DNA of 64,000 bases from Enterovibrio sp. JCM 19048 (GCA_001310415.1 BAXE01000014.1:1-64000), one strand, 5' to 3'. Counted from the first letter of the stretch, positions 51,944 to 61,489 are shown. Notes: generated by a model from the letters alone, not told the origin. Program-made: numbers and translations.

Positions 51944-53041
51944 TTAGTGCGTCGGGGCAGAATCACCCTTTGCGACGCTAACGCCTTTGAGCTGTGCATA
52001 TACACGCTGCCCCTGCGCCAACGACAGCTCATCCGCTGCCCATTGGGTAATATTTGCCAACAGAGTTTGCTGACCGATTTTCAGTGCAAGCTGGCAATAA
52101 CCCGCCTCTCCATTCCCACTGTCACACTGCATGACATCGGCAATTTCCACCGGGATAACGTTTCGAATACTCGAATCAGTCGGCTTAGTTTTTACAATGG
52201 AAATATCATTGGCGAAAATGCGTAAACGCATCCGCGCTCCCTTTTCAGCCTGAACCCGCTGCACCCAAAGCGACTGTCCTTCCAGATCCAGCTGGGTCAT
52301 CGCATAGTTTTCGTGATGCCCCATCACTGTCGCCATCACCAGCATGCTTTGCTCTTTTGCGCTAAGCCACGGCCTCATGGGCTCAGAACCCCACACTTCA
52401 TGAATAGGGCCGTTTGCGACTACATGACCGCGGTCAAGGATCAGCATGTTATCAGCGAGCTGTAGGATCTCATCCAGGCTGTGGCTGACATAGAGCACCG
52501 GGACTTTGAGCTTCTCCACCAAAAGCAACAGATACGAAATCAATTCCTGTCGGCGTGGTGCATCCAAAGATGCGGTCGGTTCATCCATGATGAGCAGTTC
52601 AGGTGCCGCCATCAGAGCCCGGCCAATCGCAACCCGTTGTTTTTCGCCGCCGGAGAGATCCCTCGGATACCGGTTCAGTAAAGTTTCAATATCAAGCAAA
52701 GCGACGATTTCTTTGAAAACTGAAGGCTGGTTTCGCTTTTCTCCATAACGCAGGTTCTTCTCTACGGTCATATGAGGGAAAAGACGTGCATCCTGGAACA
52801 CATACCCCACCCTGCGCTTTTCAGGCGGAAGGTTAACCTGTTGTCCACTGTCAAAAAGGGCTTTCTCTCCCAATGAAATACGGCCATGTCGCGGTGTAAT
52901 TAAACCACTCACTGCATTTATCAGTGACGTTTTACCGGCGCCGGAACGACCGAATACCGCAGTGATCCCCGAAGCAGGAAGTGTCTCATCAAGGTGAAGC
53001 GAAAAACTGTCCAGAGAGATATCAAACGAGAGCGTAATCAT
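51944..53041 (-). CDS. modC: Molybdate ABC transporter ATPase ModC
   Basis: Cytoplasmic ATPase of the molybdate importer, about 365 residues, intact. Walker A FGRSGAGKT, Q-loop VGYVFQDARLFPHMTV, signature DLSGGEKQRVAIGRALM, Walker B LLIMDEPTASLD and switch VSHSLDEI are all present; the C-terminal part (from about 290, IRNVIPVEIADVMQC) is the Mop/TOBE molybdate-binding domain seen only in ModC. The ATG at 53041 overlaps the modB stop. Likely repressed by ModE-molybdate in relatives, but I see no clear ModE site. Confidence 0.93.
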   Translation of the reverse strand: MITLSFDISLDSFSLHLDETLPASGITAVFGRSGAGKTSLINAVSGLITPRHGRISLGEKALFDSGQQVNLPPEKRRVGYVFQDARLFPHMTVEKNLRYGEKRNQPSVFKEIVALLDIETLLNRYPRDLSGGEKQRVAIGRALMAAPELLIMDEPTASLDAPRRQELISYLLLLVEKLKVPVLYVSHSLDEILQLADNMLILDRGHVVANGPIHEVWGSEPMRPWLSAKEQSMLVMATVMGHHENYAMTQLDLEGQSLWVQRVQAEKGARMRLRIFANDISIVKTKPTDSSIRNVIPVEIADVMQCDSGNGEAGYCQLALKIGQQTLLANITQWAADELSLAQGQRVYAQLKGVSVAKGDSAPTH

Positions 53042-53728
53042 TTCAGCCCCATTTTTCTTTTCATACGTCGCTGAGCCATTCCGAGCCGAACAGGGAACCA
53101 AGGGCAATCACAATGGAAATGATGCAAAGCCGGGCTACCTGTTCTTCTGCGCCCGGCGTCTCCAAAAAGGCGAACATCGCTAAGGGTATTGTTTGGGTTT
53201 CACCGGGAATATTGGATACGAATGTGATAGTGGCGCCAAACTCTCCCAGACTTCTTGCGAAAGCTAAAACCACGCCGGATAAAATGCCCGGCATCATCAA
53301 GGGCAAAGTAATCGTGAAAAAGACACGCCACGGTGATGCGCCCAGCGTGCGCGCGGCTTCTTCAAGCTTGCCATCAATCAACTCCAGCGATAACCGCACA
53401 GCCCTGACAAGAAGCGGAAATGCCACCACGCTGATGCCAGTGCTGCGCCACGCCAACTGAAGGCAAAAGACAAGCCGAAAGTGTCATAGAGCCAACTGCC
53501 AATCACACCGCGTCGCCCCATAGAAATAAGCAGCAGATAACCTATAACAACAGGGGGCAGAACGAGAGGTAGATGCACCAGGCCGTCGAGGATCGACTTG
53601 CCGATAAACTGTTTTCTTGCCAGCAACCAGGCAACCGCGATGCCAAGAGGCAGACTCACCATAACGGCGACAAAAGATATTTTAAGACTAAGCGACAGCG
53701 CTTCCCACTCCAGCGGGGTCAGTAACAT
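53038..53728 (-). CDS. modB: Molybdate ABC transporter permease ModB, two frame breaks
   Basis: Inner-membrane permease with about five helices. It starts MLLTPLEWEALSLSLK and has the permease EAA-type loop EEAARTLGASPWRVFF and GEFGATITFVSNIPGETQT. Breaks at about 53440 (one base) and 53065 (one C) are repaired to give ALASA-x-VAFPLLVRAVRL and EWLSRRMKRKMGLK, ending at 53038 with ATGA overlap into modC. Completed length is about 230 residues. Confidence 0.9.
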
Positions 53729-53746
53729 GACGTTTATTGCTCTTGT

Positions 53747-54505
53747 TTATTCAGGGTTAACAACAAAACCGTTCTCCATCAGAATGGCTTTCGCCGCGGG
53801 GGAATCAAGGAAACGGAAAAAAGCCTCGGACGCTGCTGATGCTTCATTCGTCAGCGCTTTGGGGAACACAATCGGCGTGTGCGAATTATCCGGCAACATA
53901 GCCGCCACTTTAACATGGGAGGAAGCTTGCGCGTCGGAGTAATAGACAATGCCAAGAGGTGATTCGCCACGCTCAACCAACGCCAGTGTTGATCGCGCAC
54001 TGTTCGACAGCGCCAATTTGTTTTCCAACGCTTGCCAAAGGCCAAGGTTTTCCAGCGATTCTTTACCATAGATCCCTGCCGGGACATGGGTAGGATCGGC
54101 AAGTGCCAACCGGCTGTCACCCATTACCGCGAGCATCTTATTTGCATCCAGCGCGACAGGTGTATTTTCCTGTTCACTGGCGATCAGTACCAATTTGTTT
54201 TTTATCCAAGGTGTCACTGACTCTTTGCGGATCACACCTTGAGACGCTGCGTAGTCCATCCATTTCTCATTCGCAGACAGAAAAATATCCGCCGGCGCAC
54301 CATACGCGAGTTGACGTGCCAATGCAGAAGATGAGGCAAAGGAAAGCGTGACTTGTTGCCCCGTCTTTTCATGATACGCAGAGGCAATGTCATTCAATGC
54401 AGTGGTTAACGATGAAGCTGCAAAAACAAGAACATTGTCGTTTGCAAAAACTGGTTTGGAGAAAAGGAGAAATGCGCTGAAGAATGTCAGTAAAACGCGT
54501 TGCAT
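53747..54505 (-). CDS. modA: Molybdate-binding periplasmic protein ModA
   Basis: Molybdate (and tungstate) binding protein, 252 residues with signal peptide (LLTFFSAFLLFSKPVFA). Ligand-pocket segments typical of ModA: VFAASSLTTALNDI, TLSFASSSALARQ, GAPADIFLSANEKWMD and DPTHVPAGIYG, and IVYYSDAQAS. The ATG at 54505 follows GAGG by six bases. The frame is intact. First gene of modABC. Confidence 0.94.
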   Translation of the reverse strand: MQRVLLTFFSAFLLFSKPVFANDNVLVFAASSLTTALNDIASAYHEKTGQQVTLSFASSSALARQLAYGAPADIFLSANEKWMDYAASQGVIRKESVTPWIKNKLVLIASEQENTPVALDANKMLAVMGDSRLALADPTHVPAGIYGKESLENLGLWQALENKLALSNSARSTLALVERGESPLGIVYYSDAQASSHVKVAAMLPDNSHTPIVFPKALTNEASAASEAFFRFLDSPAAKAILMENGFVVNPE

Positions 54506-54624
54506 ATAACCTCTTGCAGGCTCATGACTGAAAGGCGCTATCATAACAACGATTTGGCGTGGACAGGTATTCAATACGCCAAGTAAACACCTGTCTGCGA
54601 GAAAGCGAGCAACAGAGAAGAAGG

Positions 54625-54924
54625 TCAAGCCTCTGTATTCATGGTGATGGTATAGCGGTTGTTGCCTGCAGGAATCATATAAAGAATTTGCTGCCCCATA
54701 CTGTGGTGGGAAATCAGATAATTTCCCTGGGGAAACTCGGCATTTTCCGGCCCTTCAAGGACAATGGTGTAGTGCTCAACCAACCGTCCATCTATGGTTT
54801 CACCGTTGTGAGCCTCTTCCCGCACAGTCTCTACCTGCACTTCATACTCATTTTCAGCACCGTCTAACAGTTGTACCGTTTGCCCAGTCAACTTGGAGAT
54901 ATTCTCCCAAGACAATACATTCAT
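54625..54924 (-). CDS. DUF6916-like small protein
   Basis: A 99-residue protein starting MNVLSWENISKLTGQTVQ, with a CAGGAG site eight bases before the ATG. Its middle and end (HYTIVLEGPENAEFPQGNY, ISHHSMGQQILYMIPAGNN, RYTITMN) have the spacing of DUF6916, a small beta-rich family often beside tail-fibre or microcystin-dependent proteins. The family assignment is from pattern memory. No such neighbours are present here. The frame is intact. Confidence 0.6.
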   Translation of the reverse strand: MNVLSWENISKLTGQTVQLLDGAENEYEVQVETVREEAHNGETIDGRLVEHYTIVLEGPENAEFPQGNYLISHHSMGQQILYMIPAGNNRYTITMNTEA

Positions 54925-55152
54925 CGCTTTCTCCTGAACCATCCAGTAGCCATAGTCGCGGCGACAGCAGACAGAATGCCATTTCTACCCACGTACTGAC
55001 GCCATCAGCATTAAATGAGTGTAGCTTTCCCCATTAACAGAAACCGTTTTTAAGCTGAATTTTCTGACAGTTGCCCCACTTTTTCATATGGAGGTATATG
55101 TGGGTTGAACGAGATGAATGAGAGGAGAGAGAACAGATGAGAGATATTTAAA

Positions 55153-55185
55153 CCAGAAACGCCGGTTGGCGTTTCTGGCCTTTTT
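55153..55185. terminator. Strong hairpin downstream of the small minus-strand gene
   Basis: An 11-bp perfect stem (ccagaaacgcc / ggcgtttctgg, loop ggtt). On the plus strand it is followed by ccttttta; on the minus strand by TTTAAAT. It lies 12 bases past the end of the 25-residue minus-strand frame and could also end an unknown plus-strand RNA. Confidence 0.72.
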
Positions 55186-55189
55186 ACGA

Positions 55190-55267
55190 TTAACGCAATT
55201 TTATTGGACGCGTTTTCTGAGTTTTACTTTGATGGTAGAACCACTGGCGTCTGCTTTTATTTGTCAT
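55190..55267 (-). CDS. Candidate 25-residue basic small protein
   Basis: A short frame coding for a peptide of 25 residues with about eight Lys/Arg (start MTNKSRRQWF, end QKTRPIKLR). It has a good ribosome site (GAGGTG, six bases before the ATG) and a strong hairpin just after the stop, the layout of a small monocistronic gene. No promoter is certain. No family recognised; the basic, aromatic-containing composition suggests nucleic-acid or ribosome binding (inference). Confidence 0.45.
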   Translation of the reverse strand: MTNKSRRQWFYHQSKTQKTRPIKLR

Positions 55268-55747
55268 ATTAACACCTCATAGAACAATGTCAGTCTTGTC
55301 TCAAAACCACCCATTTGAGGGTTTTGTTTCCTGACAGATAGTCATACGTCGGCCGCACTTTGCCACTGGGTGGCTGTCTCCCCTTTTTCATTTCTCAAGG
55401 AGCACGTCTTGTTGAGATGAAGGACTCATCATCACGTGCAAGTCGACGATATATCTATGACAACAATAACAAGGAAAAGATTCGTTTCGTTGTCACGATA
55501 AGCTTATATTTATTACATACACTTGCATCTTTCAAGTGAATCCACACCCATCGATGCAACCTGAATCACACTTCTTTCTATTAATTCAATTGGTTGGACA
55601 AAAAGCTGCCAAGTTTCTCAGAACATCTCACTTCCCTTTGCCCGTAACACTTCAGTGTCCACTCTCTGGCTCGTCAGCCAGCCGATTTGGGGATCCCAGC
55701 AATTTCAGATACACTCCCGGCGAAAGTATCAATACAGAGTGACAAAC
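55268..55747. other. Intergenic region without recognised gene
   Basis: 480 bases. It contains an inverted repeat near 55302-55328 (aaaacc ... ggtttt, followed by gtttcc) and a small one near 55520-55538 (cacttg ... caagtg). The promoter of the S4-domain gene should be here. I see no frame worth calling. Confidence 0.4.
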
Positions 55748-56230
55748 ATGTCGCAAGAAGAAATCGAAATTGAAGCAATCGGCATTGAAGTCTCCGAACA
55801 ACCGGTAGAGCTTTATAAAGTGCTGAAAATTGCCAATGCTGTCAGTGGTGGCGGTGAAGCAAAAATGGCGATCACCGAAGGGTATGTCATCGTTAACGGC
55901 GAAGTGGAAACCCGAAAACGTTGTAAAATTTACGACGGTGACCTGATTGCCTTTAACGAAGAATTTTATGTGCTGGTTTGTGATACGCCACCGCTTCCGG
56001 TAGCGCCTAGAGAGAAAAAAGCAAAACCTGCGGCTAAGCAAAACACAAACCCAAAATCGGCCAAGCCTGCTAAAACCAAGCCGCAACCGAAGCAGTCACC
56101 ACAAAATAAAAAAGCTCAGAAAAACAGCACCGTAAAAGGCAAGAAAGATGCAACGCCAAGTGTGAGAGCGAAGCGTGAGCAAACCCAAGGTGAGATCGCC
56201 CCTAACGGCAGAAAACAGATTTCATTCTGA
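55748..56230 (+). CDS. S4-domain RNA-binding protein with lysine-rich tail (YbcJ-like)
   Basis: A 160-residue protein: residues about 1-75 form a compact S4 domain (YKVLKIANAVSGGGEAKMAI and GYVIVNGEVETRKRCKIYDG) as in YbcJ, followed by a disordered, Lys/Pro/Gln-rich tail of about 80 residues (KAKPAAKQNTNPKSAKPAK ...). E. coli YbcJ is only about 70 residues, so the tail is an extension, probably helping RNA or ribosome binding. The ATG at 55748 is where homology begins. Intact, with its own terminator. Confidence 0.82.
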   Translation: MSQEEIEIEAIGIEVSEQPVELYKVLKIANAVSGGGEAKMAITEGYVIVNGEVETRKRCKIYDGDLIAFNEEFYVLVCDTPPLPVAPREKKAKPAAKQNTNPKSAKPAKTKPQPKQSPQNKKAQKNSTVKGKKDATPSVRAKREQTQGEIAPNGRKQISF

Positions 56231-56235
56231 CAAAA

Positions 56236-56265
56236 AAAGCCACCGTGATTCGGTGGCTTTTTACT
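56236..56265 (+). terminator. Terminator of the S4-domain gene
   Basis: Stem aaagccaccg / cggtggcttt, loop tgatt, followed by ttactt. Confidence 0.9.
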
Positions 56266-56782
56266 TAACTCTATCAGTTAATGTTGGAAAAATGTGGTTT
56301 GTTAACATTTGTATCACTGTGTATGCCTTACGCCGCTCATTACGTTGAGCCACTTGACCTCGTGCTGGTTTGCCATGGTCGATTTGCGATAAGGGCTTTT
56401 GACTATCAGTTAGCGTATTCCTACGCAAATTAAACATTCCAAATTGTTATGCGACCCTTGCCAGATTCAAGTCTCTGACGGGACACGAGCTTTTTGCTCC
56501 TAAGTTGTACCTTATTTCTTGGTCGCACTTTGATTATAGCCAGTCCCCATGCGGGTCTACGTCTCGTATTTGTGATTGTGACGCGCTTTCCCAATTTAAA
56601 TTTTTCTCTGCGCCCAAGTACCAACTGGGCGGGAATTATGCATGAGAAAAGGCCCTTCACGTTTAACATCCAGTTCCATTTTTGCGGTGTCTCCTATTCA
56701 CTTATTTTTCAAAAAGAAAGTAGGAAGTTAACCCGCACAAGTCACTCAAGCATGCGTATAATGCAGCTGTTAATTTGAATTT
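56266..56782. other. Unexplained region
   Basis: About 520 bases with no gene I can support. A minus-strand frame at 56430-56669 codes for a strongly basic 79-residue sequence without a ribosome site or recognisable family, and the plus strand has a mirror frame; both look like chance. The AT content varies sharply along it. It must hold the promoter of the next gene. Confidence 0.4.
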
Positions 56783-57739
56783 TTGGATGTTTCTTTGACT
56801 GTGTTTCACTCGCCTTTTCGATTTATTCCCACAGCACAAGCTTCCCTTGCCATGGCATTTTTTGGTCTTGGCGCGGCCTGGTCTTTGTATCATCCAATCA
56901 CCGGTCATATTTCACGCCCCCTATTGTCCACCATTGGTATTTTGTTAATCGCGCCGGTATGGCTGAAATACTTTTTTGAGCCAAAGCGTTTTTTCAGGAT
57001 TTACGCGACCCGCTATACGGCAGCCTGATGGCGCCAATGACCATGTCACTGCTGTTGATGGCAGACTTCCTTTCCGGCGTTGATTCAGATTGGGCGACGG
57101 TAGTTTGGTATCCCGCCATGGCGATGCATGTCTTTATGATGTGCTACTTCTTCTTTTTCCAGTTCAAATCCTTCGATAAGAAAAACATTTATCCAAGCTG
57201 GTTCCTGTATCCCGTTGGCTTAATCAGCAGCACCCTAGCTGGGCCAAAACTCGGCTTTGGCGAAGAGTCTGCATTTTTAGCGCATATCTGCATTGGTGCG
57301 TATTTCTGCATGTTGCCATTTGTTTTGTACCGGCTTTGTTTTCTCGAGACGTTACCACGTAACTCCCGTCCGGTACTGGCTATCATGGCCGCGCCGGTCA
57401 ATCTGGCGCTGACTGCTTATCTGGTGAACCTGCCACAACCGGATCCGGTATTGGCAGGTGCTCTGGCCGGTGTGGGCATCATGATGACTTTGTTCGTCTA
57501 TCTCTGTTATATCGATTTGCTGCGTGAGCCATTCCAGCCCACGTTAGCCGCACTCACCTTCCCCTCAGTGATCAGTGCCGTCGCCATGGAACGGCTGACG
57601 ATTTGGCTGGGACACGATTTTCCCCACTGGTCATGGCTCGAAAGACTGGTTGGTAGAACTGGCTGTCGCCACTTTACTGGTGACTTGGGTGAGCATTGGC
57701 TATATCCGGCATTATGGATTCGGCAAGCACCTTCAATAG
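56783..57739 (+). CDS. TDT-family (TehA/SLAC1-like) membrane transporter, two frame breaks
   Basis: A ten-helix transporter of the tellurite-resistance/dicarboxylate family. It contains FRFIPTAQASLAMAFFGLG, YGSLMAPMTMSLLLMADFL after a break at about 57000 (one T), WYPAMAMHVFMMC, then, after a second break near 57645 (one base too many), WLVELAVATLLVTWVSI and a stop at 57739. Completed length is about 318 residues. The start is uncertain: TTG at 56783, TTG at 56795 or GTG at 56801, none with a clear ribosome site. Substrate unknown. Confidence 0.75.
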
Positions 57740-57759
57740 CCGCTTATCGAAACTGCAAT

Positions 57760-57787
57760 GAGCAGGAACTGCTATCCTGCTCTTTTT
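57760..57787 (+). terminator. Terminator of the TDT transporter gene
   Basis: Stem gagcagga / tcctgctc, loop actgcta, followed by ttttt. It overlaps the last codons of ureG on the other strand. Confidence 0.85.
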
Positions 57788-58392
57788 AACATCCCTTCAG
57801 ATACCAAAAACTCCAGTATTTCCGGCAACCCTTGGCGCTCTTTAAGGTTGGTAAAGACATAAGGTTTGCTTGGGCGCATCCGTTTGGTGTCCGAGTCCAT
57901 CACATCCAGATTCGCGCCAACGTAAGGCGCCAGGTCGATCTTATTGATGACCAGAAGGTCGGAGCGGGTAATGCCAGGGCCCCCTTTGCGCGGTATCTTC
58001 TCTCCTTCCGCCACATCGATGACATAGATGGTCAGATCAGCAAGTTCGGGACTGAACGTTGCGCTCAGGTTGTCCCCGCCACTTTCAATGAACACCACCT
58101 CCAAGTCTTTATGCAGTTTCGCCAATCCCTCTACCGCTTCCAGATTCATTGAAGCATCCTCCCGGATTGCCGTATGTGGACAACCGCCAGTTTCCACACC
58201 CACAATACGGTCAGCAGGCAGAGCGCCTGCTTCAGTCAAAATTCTCTGGTCTTCACGGGTGTAGATATCGTTGGTAACTACCGCGATGGAATAGTTGTCC
58301 CGCATTTCTTTACAAAGCACTTCCAGCAATGCCGTTTTCCCCGACCCAACCGGGCCCCCTACGCCAACCCTAAGCGGCTGTTTATAATCCAT
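57772..58392 (-). CDS. ureG: Urease accessory GTPase UreG
   Basis: GTPase that powers nickel delivery to urease. Intact, 206 residues: P-loop [42 protein letters not shown] (the CPH nickel-binding motif), [20 protein letters not shown] and the guanine-specificity motif [18 protein letters not shown] seven bases before the ATG. Last gene of the urease operon, 12 bases after ureF. Confidence 0.96.
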   Translation of the reverse strand: MDYKQPLRVGVGGPVGSGKTALLEVLCKEMRDNYSIAVVTNDIYTREDQRILTEAGALPADRIVGVETGGCPHTAIREDASMNLEAVEGLAKLHKDLEVVFIESGGDNLSATFSPELADLTIYVIDVAEGEKIPRKGGPGITRSDLLVINKIDLAPYVGANLDVMDSDTKRMRPSKPYVFTNLKERQGLPEILEFLVSEGMLKRAG

Positions 58393-58404
58393 ATATCAAA
58401 CTCC

Positions 58405-59072
58405 TTATGATCGAAAAAGTCGGGTGTATTGGTGCTCATGACAACTTGAGGCAATGGCCTGTGCCGGGGCAAAACTGCCAATCTGTGCATCAGTAATGAA
58501 GTTGGATGCCTCCACTGCTTGCTCAAGGGTTGCAGTAACCGCCAACAACACCCGCTGACCCGCTGTCTGCCCAAGCGGGATCAGCTTTACACCTGCCATC
58601 ACACTGTTTTCAAGCCAGCTCCACGCATACCCTCTGCACAGGGCGTCCGGTTCGATGTTCCACTTCACCCCGGCACAGGCGAACCCCGCCAGGGCTGACT
58701 TACCTACCGCCTCGTTGTGCGGCGAATCTGGTTCGGTCAATCCCAACTGTTCCAGCAGTTTTCGCATGGTTCGTCACGTTGTACCTCTTCCAGCCTCAGT
58801 TCCGAGGTCTCACGGGTAACGTAGAGTTGAGTAACCCAATGTTCCAACGCTTCAACATCCTCGTCCTTGGCGGCTTGATATAGACGACGCAAAATAGGCA
58901 ACTCAAGATATTGCAGTGTTTCTACCGCCAAGCAGTTGAGCCAATCCACCAGCGCAGATTCACTGTCGACCCATCCAGACTCCACCGCCCACTCCAGCCC
59001 CTGAGAGTAACTGAACGCCCCTACAGGCAAAGACGGGCTGATCAGCTGGAAAAGACGATATTCCTGATTCAC
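58405..59072 (-). CDS. ureF: Urease accessory protein UreF, one frame break
   Basis: Nickel-chaperone scaffold that couples UreG to the apo-urease complex. It begins with GTG (VNQEYRLFQLISPSLPVGAFSYSQGLE) overlapping the preceding stop by GTGA. Later segments ELPILRRLY, RETSELRLEEVQRDEPM and PALCRGYAWSWLEN-like match UreF. The break at about 58757 (cgaaccatgcg) is repaired by one C. Completed length is about 222 residues. Confidence 0.9.
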
Positions 59073-59257
59073 TGGCGTTTCTTCTTGAGGTAAACCAGCA
59101 CACCTACCACGGCAGCAATAGCCAGCCATGTCGATAGATGGGTAAAACTGTCACCAATGTGTGCCATTACAGAGCTGTCTGGCCCATGCCCACTGTGCGC
59201 AACCACGGGAGAAGCCAAAACCACCGCCGTCGCTGCCAGTAATTTATTGATGTTCAT
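59069..59257 (-). CDS. Small histidine-bearing membrane protein in the urease operon (HupE-like N-terminus)
   Basis: A 62-residue protein: signal segment (MNINKLLAATAVVLASPVVA), then HSGHGPD, resembling the metal-binding start of HupE/UreJ nickel transporters, then a single membrane helix (WLAIAAVVGVLVYL) and a basic end KKKRQ. HupE/UreJ are about 190-residue, six-helix proteins, so this is not one; it is complete as it stands, with its stop overlapping ureF and an AGGA site before the start. A role in nickel handling is inferred from position. Confidence 0.72.
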   Translation of the reverse strand: MNINKLLAATAVVLASPVVAHSGHGPDSSVMAHIGDSFTHLSTWLAIAAVVGVLVYLKKKRQ

Positions 59258-59294
59258 AAAACGTCCTCTGTCCTTGTTTGAAATTCTGTAACCG

Positions 59295-59747
59295 TTAATG
59301 GGAATGGTGGTGGCCGGATGAATGACCACCATAAGCACCCGCCTCGGGCTCAAACGGCGCCATTTCCACAATCACTGTGCCGCCAAGTAAACCGACCATT
59401 TCATCCAGCACATGGTCGTGCTGGTATCGCACCCACCAGTCGCCTACCTGCAGCGGTACATGCCGGTTTCCAAGGTGGTAGGCAAGGCGCGCCAGAAGAA
59501 CGCCGTCTTCCGCGTGGGCAGTCGACACCTTTTCATCGGCTGCAATCACCCTGACTTCTTCACCGGATTCAGCCTTTAAGACGTCGCCTCCCCGCAGCGT
59601 ATTGCCACGTGGCAAAAACAACCCAGCTTCGCGGCCATCGTCGAGTGTGATTCTAAGCCGGCTCTTTATCCGTGCATCTATGGGGAGGTGCACTGTCGGC
59701 AAGTCCTTGTCCTGCTCACCGCTAACAACCTGCGTAAATTCGATCAT
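59295..59747 (-). CDS. ureE: Urease accessory nickel metallochaperone UreE
   Basis: Binds nickel and passes it to urease. Intact, 150 residues, with the N-terminal beta domain (MIEFTQVVSGEQDKDLPTV, RLRITLDDGREAGLFLPRG), the ferredoxin-like middle (RLAYHLGNRHVPLQVG) and a histidine-rich tail (GHSSGHHHSH) for nickel storage. Confidence 0.93.
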   Translation of the reverse strand: MIEFTQVVSGEQDKDLPTVHLPIDARIKSRLRITLDDGREAGLFLPRGNTLRGGDVLKAESGEEVRVIAADEKVSTAHAEDGVLLARLAYHLGNRHVPLQVGDWWVRYQHDHVLDEMVGLLGGTVIVEMAPFEPEAGAYGGHSSGHHHSH

Positions 59748-59788
59748 GCATGTCCTTTATCAATGTCGTTGTTTAAACAAATGCCTTA

Positions 59789-61489
59789 CTAAAACAGGAA
59801 ATATCGCTGTGCCATTGGCAGTACATCCATGGCTGGCATATCAGCAATTGCCCATCCGCCCGCACCTCATAGGTTTGGGAGTCCACCTCAATGTTTGGCT
59901 GCCAGTCATTGAGCTTCATGTCTTTTTTGCGGATGTTGCGGCAGGATTTCACCGCGGCAATGCCGCTTTTCAGCGCTAAAGCATCCGGGACACCTGCGTC
60001 TATCGACTGCTGCGACATAAACAGCAATGAACTGGTTGCCGGACCTGCGCCAAACGCACCAAACATTGGGCGGTAGTGAACCGGTTGTGGCGTGGGGATT
60101 GAGCCATTGGGGTCGCCCATTGGCGCAGTAACGATCAGACCGCCTTTGATAACAAGTGAGGGTTTAACGCCGAAAAATGCCGGTTTCCAAAGCACAAGAT
60201 CTGCCAGTTTGCCCACTTCAATCGAACCAATTTCATGGGACATACCGTGGGTGATAGCCGGATTGATGGTGTACTTGGCGACATAGCGTTTCACCCGGAA
60301 GTTATCTTTGTAAGCGGAGTCCGATTCCAGCGCGCCAAACTGGACTTTCATTTTGTGGCTGTCTGCCAGGTACGGAGCACTACCTCGCCAACCCGGCCCA
60401 TTGCCTGGGAATCTGAGGAGATCATCGAAAATGCCCCAGATCATGAAGTCTGTCTTCGGCAGCGATAGTTTCTCGGCGAATACGCGACTCGGCAAAAGCG
60501 ACGTCTTCAGCAATGGACGGCGACAAGTGATGGCACACCATTAACATGTCGAGGTGTTCATCAACGGTGTTAATTGTGTAAGGACGGGTCGGGTTCGTGG
60601 AGGAAGGCAACACATTCGGCAATCCTGCTGCTTTTATGATGTCGGGCGCGTGACCACCTCCCGCCCCTTCTGTGTGATAGGTATGGATGACCCGATCGCC
60701 AATTGCATTGAGCGTCGCTTCCACAAAACCGCACTCGTTCAACGTATCAGTATGGATAGCGACCTGAACGTCGGTTTTTTCTGCCACTCCCAGACAACAG
60801 TCAATCGCGGCTGGTGTCGAACCCCAATCTTCATGCAGCTTCAGGCCACACGCGCCTGCTGCGACCTGCTCTTCCAGCGCTTCGGGCAGACTGCCATTGC
60901 CTTTACCCAATAAGCCGAAGTTCATCGGAAATGCATCCAGTGACTGCAGCATCCGGTGAATATTCCATGGCCCGGGTGTACAGGTTGTCGCATTGGTTCC
61001 GGTTGCAGGCCCTGTTCCGCCACCAATCATGGTGGTGACGCCGGATGTCAGTGCCTCTTCAATTTGTTGGGGGCAGATGTAGTGAATATGGCTGTCTATC
61101 CCGCCTGCGGTAACTATCTGACCCTCACCGGCTACCACTTCAGTGCCGGGGCCGATGACGATATCAACCTTGTCCTGAATATCTGGGTTACCCGCTTTAC
61201 CAATCGCCATAATGCGGCCGTTTTTCACCGCCACATCCGCTTTGACAATGCCCCAGTAATCGAGCACCACCACGTTGGTGATCAACAGATCCGGCGTTTC
61301 CGCACTTGGCCGCTGGCTTTGCCCCATCCCGTCGCGGATGGTTTTACCGCCGCCAAATTTCACTTCATCGCCATAAACGGTGAAGTCTTTTTCAATCTCA
61401 ATCCACAAATCCGTGTCGGCCAGACGGACGCTGTCTCCGGTTGTGGGACCGAACATTTCGGCATAAGCCTGTCGTGAAATCTTCGCCAT
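59789..61489 (-). CDS. ureC: Urease alpha subunit UreC, three frame breaks
   Basis: Catalytic subunit; hydrolyses urea to ammonia and carbamate at a di-nickel centre. Nickel ligands: HIHYICPQQ (two His), the lysine to be carbamylated in [19 protein letters not shown] and [13 protein letters not shown], with the catalytic histidine region VCHHLSP. Breaks: about 60430 (one G, giving [18 protein letters not shown]), 60350 (one C, TWQTAHKMKVQ) and 59838 (one base, giving [11 protein letters not shown] and the normal end at 59789). After repair the length is 567 residues, the standard size. It is separated from ureB by one base. Confidence 0.94.

Noticed and set aside
56430..56669. 79-residue basic minus-strand frame
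   Set aside because: No ribosome site, mirror frame on the plus strand, no recognisable family; kept only as part of an unexplained gap.
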